NCBI GenBank assembly: GCA_030847615.1
Contig: JAUMIR010000003.1
Location: 60,373,001 to 60,437,000 of the forward strand
Length of the DNA: 64,000 bases
Direction of reading: 5' to 3'
Source: Gambelia wislizenii
Taxonomy: Eukaryota > Chordata > Lepidosauria > Squamata > Crotaphytidae
Positions 24,001 to 35,304 of the stretch are shown piece by piece. Every line of letters begins with the position of its first letter. Position 1 is the stretch's first letter. The position numbers were made by a program, and so were the translations under genes. The notes beneath the pieces are model-generated. The model saw nothing but the letters and a program-made list of their open reading frames with translations, was not told the DNA's origin and ran no database searches.

Positions 24001-25985
24001 TAATGAGCGACGGCCTCAGCATCTTTTCTCAACCTTTAATTCTCTGTTAAAACCCTCATCACCATCAGTTCCTCATTTTCTCCTAACGATTTTGCTTCTC
24101 ACTTTACTGCTAAGATTGATTTAATTCTCTCTTCTATGGAAGTTCCTGACTCGTCTTTTGTTCCAGTACCTCAGTACCAGAAGGCAATTTTTTTTTGCCT
24201 CCCCCCTCCCTGGGCTCTCTAGCTGAACTAGCTGAGTTGGTAAACTCTTCTAACTCATCTACTTGTACTCTTGATTCCATTCCTTCTTGCTTATTAAGCT
24301 TAGTTGCTCCTTCTCTTCTTCCTTCTCTTCTTTCTATTATTAATCTCTCTCTCTCTACTGGTCACTTTCCTTCTGATTTCAAACATGCTTTGGTTTCTCT
24401 CATTCTTAAGAAGCCTTCACTTGGCCGTTCTCCCTCTCTAATTATTGGTCAAACTCACTCTTGCCTTTCTTTTCTAAGGTTCTGGAACACACTGTTTATT
24501 CTTGTTGTCTAGAATTTCTTTTCACTAACTCGCTAATGGATCCTTTTTAGTCTGGCTTTTGTCCATTACACTTGACTGAGATAGCTCTTGCCAAGATTAC
24601 TGAGGATCTTGTCTTGGCCAAATCAAAAAATCTTTACTCGGTATTGATTCTTCTTGATCTTTCCGCTGCCATCGATACTGTTGATCATGGTCTTATGGTG
24701 GATCTGCTCCAGGATCTTGGATTCTATGATTCCATCCTTAACTGGTTCAGATCCTACCTTTCTGATAGGTTATTTTCTGTGATTGCTGGTGGCCAAGTCT
24801 CTGCTCCTGTGTTGCTGTCCGTTGGAGTTTCACAGGGCTCCATTTTGGGCCCATTGTTATTTTCTCTTTATACTTTGTCCCTAGGTAAACTTATTGGCTT
24901 CTACGGTTTTCAGTATCACTTATACGCTGATGATACCCAACTGTATTTTTCCGCTCTGGAACTCTCTCCAGATGTTGAACAGCGAGTGTCATCATGTCTA
25001 TCTGCTATTTCTGCTTGGATACTCCATCGGCACCTTAAGCTCAATATGGACAAGACTCAGCTACTTGCTTTCCCACTGAGGCCAACTCTGCATTATTCAT
25101 TTTCAACCACAGTTAGTGGCACTAATATTCAACCTGTGGAGGAAGTGCGTAGTTTTGGTTTCATTTTCGATTTTTCCCTTTTGTTCTTTCCACAAATTCA
25201 GGCCATGGCAAAGTTGTGTCATTTCTTTTTTTATAATCTAGTGAGAATCAGGCCTTTTCTTTCAGTTTTTACTGCTAAGATTTTGGTTCATGCACTGGTC
25301 ATTTCTCGCCTGGATTATTGTAATTCTTTGCTAACTGGGCTTCCTTCTTTCCCATCTTGCCCCCTTGATTTTGGTACAACACTCTGCCATTAGGATAATT
25401 TTTGTTTGCCTGCCATTGTGATCATGTCACTCCATGGTTGTCATCCCTTCACTGGCTCCCGATTCCATTTAGAATTCATTAGAAGCTGTTATTATTAACT
25501 TTCAAAGCCCTTCATGGTTTGGCTCCTACCTACTTGTCAGCACTTGTTTCCCCCATCTTCCTGTTTGATCTCTGTGCTCTAATGATTCAGGGCTATTGAT
25601 TCAGCCAAGGATTTCCTCTGCCTCTACTCAGATACACCCCTTCTCCCATGCTGCCCCCTATTTTTGTAATCTCCTTCCCATGAATTTGCAGACCACCAGC
25701 TCCTAGACTACTTTAAGTCTAAATTAAAGACTATTTTATTCAGAGAAGCCTTCCAACTTTCATCTTACTTGTATGTCATATTATTTGTATTAATTTACAC
25801 TTTTATAGTATTGTTTTAATTCTGTTATAGTAATATTTTTCTAATTTCATAATCTTGTTTGTGGTTTTAGATTGTGCGCTGTAGGCAGGTTTTGGTGTTT
25901 ATTTTGGATTGTTGTTTTTCTCCTCTGTAAAGCACTATGTAAAGTCTATGGTGCTATATAAATAAACGTAATAATAATAATGCAC
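24000..25985 (+). mobile_element. L2-like LINE, 5'-truncated
   Basis: The plus-strand ORF2 remnant runs from about 24030 and contains the RT (24572-25393). A 3' UTR ends with 'cactatgtaaagtctatgg', then 'gctatataaataaacg' and a TAA-repeat tail (about 25970-25981), the signature of L2-type 3' ends. The upstream part and the stretch after 25393 are shifted in frame. It is a dead copy of moderate age. Confidence 0.8.
24195..25393 (+). pseudogene. L2-like ORF2 reverse transcriptase
   Basis: The reading frame at 24572-25393 (273 codons) has RT blocks in order: [40 protein letters not shown], the catalytic box [10 protein letters not shown] and [13 protein letters not shown]. The catalytic Asp pair is intact. 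The linker ORF at 24195-24512 belongs to the same protein but is separated by stops near 24513. The usual Phe in SAAFDTVDH is Ile. The C-terminal part after 25393 continues in other frames with stops. It is not functional. Confidence 0.8.
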
Positions 25986-26246
25986 AAAGTTCTGTGAATA
26001 TTATGTGTACACATGTTCTCAATCCAGACATGATTTTCTGTAAATTCATTTGGTGCACTTTTTTTTTTTACATGTAATGTATCCATGAGATTGGGTTATG
26101 AGAGCAGAGATATAGCTTGTCAAAGTGGTAAATAGTTTTAATGTAAGAACTAGGGGACTGAAACTAGGTAAGAGTAACAGGGAACTAATGCCAAGGCTGA
26201 AGAGAAGGGTAGTTCACTAACAGCAATCTATAACAAGTATCCATGG

Positions 26247-26282
26247 GGAGAATTATAGAATTGTAGATTTGGAAGGGATCCC
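26247..26282 (-). repeat. CR1 3' end sliver
   Basis: The words 'agaattatagaattgtag' and 'atttggaagggatccc' match the reverse complement of CR1 3' ends. It abuts the next CR1 copy. Confidence 0.5.
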
Positions 26283-26284
26283 CG

Positions 26285-28477
26285 GAAGTGAGTCAGAGAC
26301 TGCTGAGAGGAAGCAGGTCAGAGACAGAGACAGAACCTAGAAGCCACTAGCTCTCTATAGTGCTGCAGCCCCAGTCCTTGGAGCGAGGCATACAGGATCA
26401 AGGCCAACAAGGGTGTTTGGCATGAGTATTTAGCAGGGGAGTTTGACGGGAAGGACCAGAGTTCTCTTTTAGTGTGTACTACTGATTCCTCAATATGGAT
26501 AGTGAGGGAGCTGCTGCACTCACCTGCAATAGCTAGGGTTATGTTTGTCTTCTTGCCTGTGGATGTGCAGAGCTACAACTACAGCAAGTGTAAGTTGGTT
26601 GTGTTGTTGGAAAAGAAGGTCCAGCAACTTGATGATCAATTAGCCACTCTACAGCATATTAGGGAGCAGGAGGTTTTCTTAGACAGAACAGAGCAGAAGG
26701 TCCTGGTAGAGGAACACACAGAGAATGTCTCTCTGGAGGAGGTTAGTTCTGATACATAGGAGGTTGACTCATAGAAGTAGAAGGAGCAAGAGCCATTCTA
26801 TGAGTTTGGCACTATAGAAACGGTTAGAAGCTCTCTCCCTTGTCAGTGGTGACAAATCCTGGGAGCCAGATTGAGATCCTAATGAACAGAGATAATCTGA
26901 TTAATGGGGTAGAAATGGTGGGATCCTTAGGGAGGAGTGACCATGTTCTCCTAGAGTTTGTTATACAGAGGAAAGGGGAAGCCAAGGGAGTTCATGAAGG
27001 ATGGGAGTTTCTTAAAAGTGAGATATTGAAGGAACAATTTGAAACAGTTCAAACAGGAAGAAAAATGGGAGGTGCCTAAAGAAACCAGGATGGATGTCTA
27101 AAGAACATTCAAATGTGCTAAGACTTAAAAGGGACATGTACAAGAAATGGGAAAAAGGGGAAATCACGAAAGAAGAATTCAAACAAATAGCCAGCTCATG
27201 TAGGGGAAAGTAAGAAAAGCTAAAGCATAGATGGTGCTCAGGCTTGCTAGAGAGGATAAAAACAATAAAAAAGGCTTTTTTTGTTATGTCCATAGCAAAA
27301 GGAAGAACAAGGAAATTGTAGGGCCGCTGCATAGAGAGGATGGTGAAATACAAACAGGGAACAGAGAAAAAACAGAACTACTCAACACCTTCTTTGCCTT
27401 GGTCAACCGGTCAACAGTGCTCAACCTGGGGAGAATGAGCAGATGATGCAGGAGGGGAAATGCAGAACAGAATAGGTAAAGAGGTAGTTCAGGAATACCT
27501 GGCCAGTATAAATGAGTTCTAGTCTCCAGGGCCAGTTGAACTACATCCAAGGGTATTAAAAGAACTGGCAGAACTAATCTCAGAGTCACTTTCAATAATT
27601 TTTGAGAATTTCTGGAGAACAGGAAAGGTCCCAGCTGACTGGAGCAGGGCAAATGTTGTCCCCATCTTTAAAAAAGGGGAAAAGAAGACCCAAATAATTA
27701 TCACACAGTCAGTCTGACATCAACACTAGGAAAGATTCTAGAGCAGATCATTAAACAGCCAGTAACCACTTAGAAAGGAATGCCGTGATCACTAAAAGTC
27801 AACATGGGTTTCTCAAAAACAAGTAATGACAGACTAATTTTATCTCTCTTTTTTTATAGAGTTATAATTTTGGTAGATTAAGGGAATGCTATGAATGTAG
27901 TGTATCTTGATTTCAGTAAGGTCTTGGCCAAGGTCCTCCATGATATCCTTGCAAAAAAGTTAGTAACATGTGGGCTAGACAATGCGACTGTTAGGTGGAT
28001 TTGCAATTGCTTGACTGACCAAACCCAAAGGGTAGTAACCAATAGCTCCTCTTCATTCTGAAGAAAAGTGACTACTGGAGTGCCATGGGGTTCTGTCCTG
28101 GGCCCAGTGCCATTCAACGTCTTTATCAATGACTTCGATGAGGGAATAGGGGATCATGTTTAAATATTTGAAGGGATGTCATACTGAGGATGGAGTACAC
28201 TTGTTTTCTGCTGCTCCAGAGACTAGGATACATAGCAATGGACTCAAACTACAAGAAAAGAGATTCCATCTAAACATTAGGAAGAATTTCATGACAGTAA
28301 GAGCTGTTTGGCAGTGGAATGCACTGCCTTGGAGTGTGGGGGAGTCTCCCTCATTGTAGGTTTTTAAACACTGGATGGCCACCTGTTGGGAATGTTTTGA
28401 TTGGGTACTCCTGCATAGCAGGGGGTTGGACTAGATGACCCTTGTAGTTTCTTCCAACTTTATGATTCTATGATTAT
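26285..28477 (+). mobile_element. CR1 LINE, internally deleted
   Basis: It is a plus-strand copy ending at about 28477 with 'tatgattctatgatt'. Parts of ORF1 (26472-26759, YSKCKLVVLLEKK coiled-coil start) are joined to ORF2 endonuclease C-terminal sequence (26840-27079, GRSDHVLLEFVIQ). Linker, RT and the C-terminal block follow. The middle of ORF1 and the endonuclease N-terminus are missing. A second deletion near 28155 joins the RT ([10 protein letters not shown]) directly to FKYLKGCH of the C-terminal domain, removing the catalytic FADD box. Confidence 0.8.
26472..28359 (+). pseudogene. CR1 ORF1/ORF2 remnants
   Basis: Recognisable segments in order are: ORF1 zinc/coiled-coil (26472-26759); endonuclease end (26840-27079); linker with CYVHSKRKNKEIVGPLHRED (27285-27345); RT start at about 27540-27720 (NVVPIFKKG-like stretch); the DFSK block near 27910; TRRW-type stretch with CNCLTDQTQR near 28000-28030; and the C-terminal domain (28156-28359, CHTEDGVHLFSAAPETR, FHLNIRKNFMTVRAV). 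Frames change repeatedly and stops occur. The RT active site is deleted. Confidence 0.75.
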
Positions 28478-28811
28478 TTGGTCCAACCTGCTCCCAATGG
28501 AGGAAATTCACAGCTAAACCATGCTTGACAGGCATTTTTGAAATTCTGCAACAAAGGGAATCTACCTTCCACCTGGAAGATCTAGCTGGAGATGCTACAT
28601 ACAAAAAAAAGCATGCAATTTAAAAAACATTTTTTTTTTTTTAGAAAAACAGAATATTTCTCAAATGATGAGTTGTCTTTGAAAGCCACACAATTTTCAA
28701 TGAGTTCCTCTGAGCGGGAAATAATGGAAACATTATTTCGATTGCCTACGATAACAAAATTTACCCAGACTGACATCCCTATCAGGGTCTAGACTTCACT
28801 CATTATTCATG

Positions 28812-29709
28812 CAGGTTGAGCCTCTACTATTTGGAAATCTGACATCTGAAAACCCTCAAAACGCAAAATATTTTGCTGCCAGCTGCCCGCTTTTTCCTTC
28901 AAGGTGGTGGTTGCTGGGCTCCTGATTGTTTGTCTCTCAGATCCTCAGTCTCTCTCTGGCCTCATGTCTCATGCACAGGACAAGTACTGAACAAATGATA
29001 TGTGAGTCTGGAAAAATACTGGAAAGAGACTGATTTGTGAAACAGCAGGTGTTGAATTATGTGAGGTAATTTCAGTTGCCACCTTTCCCCCCTTCTCCCT
29101 TCCCACCCTTTTTCTTTTGACTGGGGCTGGAAGGGCAGGTGGTGAGTGGGGGGGGGGCTCGCTCTCTCCCTTCTCTTCACCTCTTTGTTCTCCCTTGCTC
29201 TTTCCCCTTTTCACACAGGGGTGGTGGGGATGGTGGTGGTGCTAGCTGGGGTGAGGTTCCCTTTCTATTCCCTTGTTCTTTCCCTCGGGGCATGGTAGGG
29301 TAGTGGGGGACATTTACTGGGTCCGGCCCTCCCTTAGTTCCTATGTATTGTTCTTGCCACAGTCACGCCGAGTTACACTAGTCTGGTTTTTTCCCCTTTC
29401 TTTTTCTCTTTCTTCCATCTTATCTCTCTCCCTTCTCTCTCTCTCTTCTCTCCCTTCTGACTCTCCCCTGCTGCCTCTTCACAGCTGACTGCCACTAAAT
29501 TGGCCACATGGTGCCCTTTACAGTGGCTCCTCATAGCGACCCTCCTGCCTTCTCGTAGACAATGCAAGTAGCGAATGAAAGACACAAAGCTGGAGAGACG
29601 CGAGGATCTGTGAAATAGCAGGAGGCGCATATGTATATGCAAATACAGGTATTCCAAAAAACAAAACACTTCTGGTCCTGAGAATTTTGGATAAGAGAGG
29701 CTCAACCTG
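28812..29709. mobile_element. Tigger-like element, about 0.9 kb
   Basis: Perfect 15-bp inverted ends (CAGGTTGAGCCTCT and its complement AGAGGCTCAACCTG) lie at 28812 and 29709. The next inward words ('ctggtcctgagaattttggat' on the right) match the ends of Tigger-family elements. The flanking dinucleotides are TG and CA rather than TA. The interior holds purine- or pyrimidine-rich low-complexity blocks (about 29060-29220 and 29385-29475) and no transposase. Confidence 0.7.
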
Positions 29710-29719
29710 CATATTTTTC

Positions 29720-30090
29720 TTATATTTCTCCCTGGACTAATTGTTCCATCTGAATTTTCCTGGCTCAATTTTTCTCCACCTTCACTTTCTTCAGGAACCA
29801 AGCTCTTGGAATATATAGGTATAACCTGTTCTTCCCTCGATCTTTAAGCCAAACTGCTACATAGCAGGGAATATAGTAAGCTTTAACTAGAGGCCTTGCA
29901 AAAGATTAGAGACCCAGAGTGTTTTATAAAGGATTAACCATGACTACTTTGCATGGTGTAAGTCTATTATGTAAGAACCAAATTCATCTGATGCTTTAAT
30001 CCAAGTTGTTGTTTTGGATTGGAGTGTATTTTTCATTTATTCATTCAATGAAATAGTTCTCCAGTTGTCACTCAAGAATCCTTCCTAGTT
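29720..30090. other. 3' flanking DNA, no gene seen
   Basis: Nothing was recognised. Confidence 0.5.
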
Positions 30091-30094
30091 CCAG

Positions 30095-30215
30095 AGATCA
30101 CTGCTATTCTTAGGTGGTCTCCCATACAAGTACTAACCAGGCCCAACCCTGCTTAGCTTCAGTTGAGCTTCAATGTTTTCAGGGTGCTATGGTGGCACAT
30201 TTGTGGTCATTTCTA
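30095..30215 (-). mobile_element. 5S rRNA-derived SINE fragment
   Basis: On the minus strand the sequence reads as the 3' half of 5S rRNA: AAGCTAAGCAGGGTTGGGCC, then TGGTTAGTACTTG and TGGGAGACC. The remaining SINE body is eroded. It is a fragment of the same family as 59820-60380, not a 5S gene. Confidence 0.7.
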
Positions 30216-30319
30216 GCTATACCCTCTGGCCCAGTGGAGCAAACAAAGAAGCACATTTTCATTGGTGACCAGCATGGGAAGTGTTGATTAGAACTGGTCT
30301 TGAAACAGCCTTTTTTAAA

Positions 30320-30800
30320 AACAGCAACAACCCATCAGTTACTTCTCTTGATCTGGACACTAAACTTCTGTTGGTTGCATCTTAGAAATGCATTAGTCTT
30401 TTTCTTTCCCTGCCATATCACACTATTCATTCATTTTTAGTTTGTGGTCTCCTAATACCCACCTAGATCTTTTCCCCATACTATTTACCAAGCCAAGTAT
30501 CACACTTATTTTGTTAAGTTTGTTTGTTGTGGCCCAATTTATCTGTTTTAGTCATGTTCAAGCTCATCCTGAAGCCTGATTGCCTTCTGAGGCTTTAACT
30601 ACCTTTCCCAATTTGTATCACCTGCAGATTTGATAAGGCCACCCTCTACTCATCTATCCAAATAATTTATGAAGAAACTGAACACCTTTCTTGGTATAAA
30701 CTTCAGGCTACTGATCTATCGTTGCCCAGGGCAACTCCCTGCCCTTTTCAAGATTGGGCAAGATTTGCCTTCCTCTAGTCTGCAGGGATCTCATTTGTTC
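30320..30800 (-). mobile_element. Old CR1 fragment, 3' part
   Basis: Plus-strand wording parallels the CR1 at 12060-12440: 'ccttgatctagacac' versus 'cttgatctggacac', then 'gtttgtggtct', 'cacctagatc' and 'tttgataag'. It therefore represents the CR1 RT end and C-terminal region on the minus strand, heavily decayed. The other half is at 31650-32325. Confidence 0.6.
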
Positions 30801-30820
30801 TCCTTTTTTTTTTTTAATCA

Positions 30821-31019
30821 CACCACACTGTTATAGTGCTATTATTCCACTTTAAAACTGCTCTGGCTGCTCCTGTGGAATTCTGGAGTTTGCACTTTAG
30901 TGAGGCCTAAGAGCTCTCCGGCTGAGAGTTCTAAATGCCACTCCCTAAACTGCAAATCCCAGGATTCTACAGGAAGCAGCCAGAGAAGTTAAAGTGGAAT
31001 AATAGTGCCATAACAGTGT
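30821..31019. mobile_element. Short inverted-repeat DNA element (hAT-type MITE)
   Basis: Arms of about 45 bp face each other: the left arm at 30825-30871 contains 'tattattccactttaa', the right arm at 30973-31018 its complement. The centre contains 'aaactgcaaatcccaggatt'. The same centre is found in the element at 57589-57803. The element ends where the next one (31020) begins. Confidence 0.6.
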
Positions 31020-31643
31020 AGGAGATTTTCACACGGGCTATATATCCCGTGGCAGGAACAGAACAGGGTCGGGAAAGGTTTTCCCTTTCGGACGACGTTG
31101 ACCCCGTTCTGTCCTTCATCTATCCTACTCCCGTGACTGTTCCAGAACAATGTAATCACGATTTTTCATCGTGAATAGACCTCCCGTTCCGTCACTATCA
31201 CGGAATCACAGGTGTGCGAACAGGAGCCCCGTTCCTGTTCCGAAATGACAGCCGTGGAGGGGAGGTCCGTTCCGAGCACTTCCTGGTACGATCTGGACAT
31301 CGAGGTAAGTGGCACCCTTTATTTTATCCTCCCTGTTTTGATTATGTGATTTAAAGAGTGCTTTTGTGCTTGGTGAACTGATTTTATGTTTGGGGGAGTT
31401 TTATTTTTTAAATTTACTGTCCGGCGTTATCACGTGATAACGTGATAATGTTTCAGATGGCCGGTCGTAAAAGCAGCCTTACGACGGCTGCATTTACGGC
31501 CAGCCAGCAAGGGGAGGGGGAGCCCGTTCCTGCTGCGGAATTAAGGTGAGTGTGCGAAAGATTTATGTTATTCCGTGGCAGGAACGGGAGAGGAGGTAGC
31601 GGGGCAGTAACGGGACATTTTGGCCCCGTGTGAAAATCTCCCT
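31020..31643 (+). mobile_element. Harbinger-like MITE
   Basis: The ends GGAGATTTTCACACGGG and CCCCGTGTGAAAATCTCC are inverted repeats. The flanks share AGTGT (31015-31019 and 31644-31648), with TA next to each terminus. The interior is GC-rich and CpG-rich. It shares the core 'gatctggacat', 'gaggtaagtgg', 'gtgcttggtg' and 'ttttttaaattt' with the elements at 10768 and 15033, but here as one unit. A short palindrome 'cacgtgataacgtgataa' sits near 31430. It is non-coding. Confidence 0.7.
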
Positions 31644-31649
31644 AGTGTG

Positions 31650-32325
31650 ATAATCTTGCAAGAATTTGCAAAGGTTAGACAGAAACTGTGAGGCTACACC
31701 TGTAAGCTCCCTTAGTACACTTGGATAAAGGTCATTTGGAGATGCAAATTCATTTATAGTGACCAGATGTCCCCACGTGACCTCTGTATGCATCTTAGGA
31801 TGCAACCCCTTCCCTGTATGATTTATTATATTCTCACCAGGCTGAGCATTGCTTTCCTTCTGAGAGAAAATGGAGGCAAATTAGGTATTGAGGTGTTCAG
31901 CTTTCAGTCACCCATTTAGCATTTTTCCATTTTCTTGACAGAGGAGCCCTGGTTCTTTATTCTTCCTCTTGATATGAAGATAACTTAAAAACACCTTTTT
32001 ACTATTTTTAACCTCTCTAGCAAACCTAAGCTCATATTCTGAAATTTAGCATTCCTGACCCTCTTGACCCTCTCTTCACAAATGCTGACTGCCCATTTGG
32101 ACTCTTACCTGGTGATTTGTACCTCCTTCCATTTCCCATACTTGCTTGTTTTAAATCTCAGCTCATTTGAAAGTCCATTATGCAATTAGCTGGGTTTCCT
32201 TAGATACCTCCCATCTCTTTCCCACTGGAACAGTATCTCACCTTTAAGAAATGACAATCCATTATGAGTTCTCTTCCCTCTGGGCATCTCAGCCCTGAGA
32301 TCTTACCCAGTATATTGTGTCTGCC
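31650..32325 (-). mobile_element. Old CR1 fragment, middle part
   Basis: It aligns by eye with the CR1 at 13870-14340 on the same strand: 'acctctctagcaaacct', 'tttaaatct' with 'ctcag', 'cctcccat', 'aagaaa' with 'ccatcatgag'. This is the region between endonuclease and RT. With 30320-30800 it forms one old CR1 split by the two small DNA elements. No frame remains open. Confidence 0.6.
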
Positions 32326-32339
32326 ATCACTCCAAGACT

Positions 32340-32800
32340 GTAAAAGCCCCACACCTAAAACTTTTCAGGAATACAAAGGGGTCCCTAAAAGGGCACAAGG
32401 TGAGTCTGCCTAGTGTGTGCTTCCTGTTTTCTTTTTCTTGGCTGCATCTTGTATTTTGTTATTATATTTTGGACGCATTGGGAGGGGGAGGTTATTGTGT
32501 GTGAGAGAGAAGAGAGGGATGGGATGGATGTAAGCATTCCCTTTCAGAATAATTTTGTCTCTCAAATTACAATCCATTCCTTATCCACTAAACCTGAAGC
32601 AAGCAAACTAGGGTAATAAGGAAGAGATGGGCTGTTACACAAATCCAAGGGGGAAAGCAGGGCTGGAAATGGATTCCATTCAGTTCAATTAGAATTGAAA
32701 TGGCCTTTGTTATAAGGGAGAGAGGAATTTGTTTCCTACATGAGGAATTCCTATGGGAGATTTAGGCATTTCTTCATGGTTGTAATTTGATCTGCTCACT
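32340..32800. other. Flanking DNA, no gene seen
   Basis: A short open frame at 32413-32616 has no motif. Nothing else was recognised. Confidence 0.45.
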
Positions 32801-32804
32801 GGAA

Positions 32805-32837
32805 TTTATTACAAATTAGTAATTTATTGGTTTTATT
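32805..32837 (-). terminator. Candidate polyadenylation signals for the ST6GAL1-like gene
   Basis: Three AATAAA hexamers on the minus strand lie within 33 bases (32837-32832, 32828-32823, 32810-32805). Reading down from the stop codon at 35060, these are the first AATAAA hexamers I found. They imply a 3' UTR of about 2.2 kb. The role is inferred from position only. Confidence 0.4.
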
Positions 32838-35059
32838 GTCATTTAGTCTGTATGGGTGCCCCTCCCCTTTTCTACCTCTTTCCTATAGATGCTAGTAGGT
32901 GGCTGCAATTGGGCTCTTAGGCTCTGCTTCATCAAAAAACTCCAGTGGAAGAACAATTGTAATTGAAAGTAACAGATGAGAAAAGACATGAAAATGTATT
33001 CGAATACAAACAATATTCAAACACAAATAGTCAATTTTTAAAACTTAACCTAGCTAAGCAGAAACAGCTTTAAAGAAGAACTTTATCCAGTTATTTTTAA
33101 GTACCATCTCAAGGTTGAGTCAGGATCTATCTTAAGGTAGATCCATTTTCCTACCACAATAGTCTCTAGAACTGTGAAGATTAAGGGAAAAAATACTGGA
33201 AAAAAAATGGGAGAAAGTTTTTTTTCCTGTTTTCCCCTAAAGAATTTGAAAACTAAAAATTGGAGGGGTGGGGGAAGGAAGAAATTATGGAATATTTTCT
33301 TTGAGAATGTTGAAGAAAATGTTTAAGACAAAAGTTCATATGTTTACTATCACAAAAATATTTCTAAAAAATATACCACAGGAAGACTTTTGTGTAACTA
33401 ATGTATAGTAGCTGATCATTGCAGTTGCTGGTCTTGGTATTCTTTTCTCAGTTCTTTTTAGGGGAATGAATGCTTTATGCCTCTGACATTAGGGAAGATT
33501 AGAGGAGACAAAATAATTTTCTCTGTTTCACTAATGTTGATGGTTTCTCCTGATTTCATTGTTTTTTGCCTGTTCCGTGAAAGCTCAACTTGTAACAACT
33601 GTCTAAACATTTTAAAAATGGAATTCAGATTGTAATTATTGTTTAACAGAACTGTACTTTTACTATACCAGACATTATAACTGTATGCCAAACAATATTG
33701 TATAATTATTTCATATTATGTATATTACATATTTTATGTTTTTAAAGTAACAAAGTGATTTTCATTCTATAAAGCTAGGGTGGGCAACTGTGCAGGAGGC
33801 AGGGGCCATTCCTCCCCCTTGCCTAGCGAGCTGCACCAGCATGTTTTAACACTCTCAAAGTGGTGCAATATCACTTCTGGCTGCCATTTTGACAGATTTT
33901 TTTGGCCATTTTTTTTCTTTTGGAAGAGATCTGAGGAGCTTGTGGGAGTTAAAGGAAGCAACCCATCACAATTTCAGGTGACTTGGGCAGCTTTTGGCTG
34001 GTCTGGGGTGGGGGAAATCCTGATTTTGGGGGGGGGCAGGTTGGTGTGGTTTCTAGGGGCTGCTTGTACCCAGGCATCCCAAGGGCTGCATCTTCTCCAC
34101 CCCTGCTGAAAAGGACACTGATATAATATATTTTTCAATTTTTCCAGAAGTTTCCCATTTCTTTTCCAAGAAAAGGGGGAACATTTCCCCACAGCTTCAA
34201 ACTTTATAGGACTTTTACATCTTTAACAGTGTCATGTTTTTTTGAATGGGTATTGCATACCAAACATACATACTGGGATATGTGCCAAGAGTTAATTTCT
34301 GGTTATAAGTACAGGGTTACTGAGAAACAGCTAGATTTAAAATAGCTTGCAGCCAATAAGCAGGTTTGTTAGTTATTAGTTTTATAAAATGACTGTAACT
34401 TTTCTCACTGTAATTTCAAAGTTTTCTGAAATACCTGAAATACTTAACTTTACATTCAGAATAGTCATTTGTTGTGGAAATTTCATGGACTGTTGGGTAG
34501 ATTGATTGGCTGATTGATTCTGCATCCTTCTTTTCTCCCAGAGCAGGATTCAAGATGGTAATGTAAGATTCAGTATTCACTGAAGAAATTATTCTAGTAA
34601 TGTTTTAAAGTATGACATTACAATTAAATTTACGAGTCGTATGATCTAGCAGGCTGATCTACAACCTTGATTGCAGGTATTGCTGGCATGTTTGGAGACA
34701 GAGGAATGAAAAATGATTTTGTTCTTCAATACTGCTTTTAAGAAGAAACTGCCTAAATATTTTTAGAGGCTTTTTAAAAAAAATGCAGCCATGGCAAATA
34801 GAAACATAACTCTATGGAGTTCTGAGAACCACGTTGTGCACCAGAGGTCATGTTCTTTGCTCTATGACTACAATAATCATGAAGGTGAGATTGAATTCTC
34901 TACCTCTGCAATGCATCTTGAAGTCATGACTTAAGGCATACTCAATGGAAGAATTGATCCTTGTCAAACCTTGGTCCGCTTGTTTGCATGTCCTTCTTTA
35001 AAAATATTTTGTTTTTTTTAAAAAGTGCTCTCAGAGTGAAAAATGTGAGAACCACACTT
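32838..35059 (-). other. Probable 3' UTR of ST6GAL1-like gene
   Basis: This is the stretch between the stop codon and the candidate polyadenylation cluster. There is no other coding signal. A possible hAT-type element lies at 33775-34105 inside it. The boundary is an inference. Confidence 0.35.
33775..34105. mobile_element. Possible hAT-type MITE
   Basis: The left edge 'ctagggtgggcaac' and the right edge 'ccacccctg' are short inverted repeats of the kind seen in hAT elements (CAGGGGTGG). The interior is non-coding with a G-run at about 34028-34036. No clear target duplication was found. Confidence 0.4.
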
Positions 35060-35301
35060 CTAACACTGTACATTCCTTAGGCCTGTTAAAGTCACTTTCC
35101 CATAATTGTAAATGTCTTCATCTGTGCCTTGATTAAGGTGCTTTACCATATTTTTCTCAAAGAGCAATGGGTGATAGGCACCCATAGTGCAGGCTTGGTC
35201 AAAGAACTTCTGGTAATAATGACAAATGTTTGTTTGCCTTTTGGAAGGGAGAAACTCATAAACATCCACTTCATTGCAGAAGTTCATCATGAGAACAATA
35301 C
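35060..35301 (-). CDS. ST6GAL1: ST6GAL1-like sialyltransferase, terminal coding exon
   Basis: Last coding exon of a beta-galactoside alpha-2,6-sialyltransferase (GT29), a Golgi type II membrane enzyme that adds sialic acid to N-glycan galactose. The exon starts after a strong pyrimidine tract and CATAG acceptor, completes a Gly codon split from the previous exon, and encodes 79 further residues before TAG at 35062-35060. It holds the second half of sialylmotif S ([20 protein letters not shown]), motif III (HYYQ) and motif VS (YHPLLFEKN with its His and Glu). The end GLRNVQC is close to mammalian ST6GAL1 and less like ST6GAL2. One oddity is Asn in CNEV, where mammals have Asp. The next exon is at 39643-39817. 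Confidence 0.88.
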
Positions 35302-35304
35302 CTA

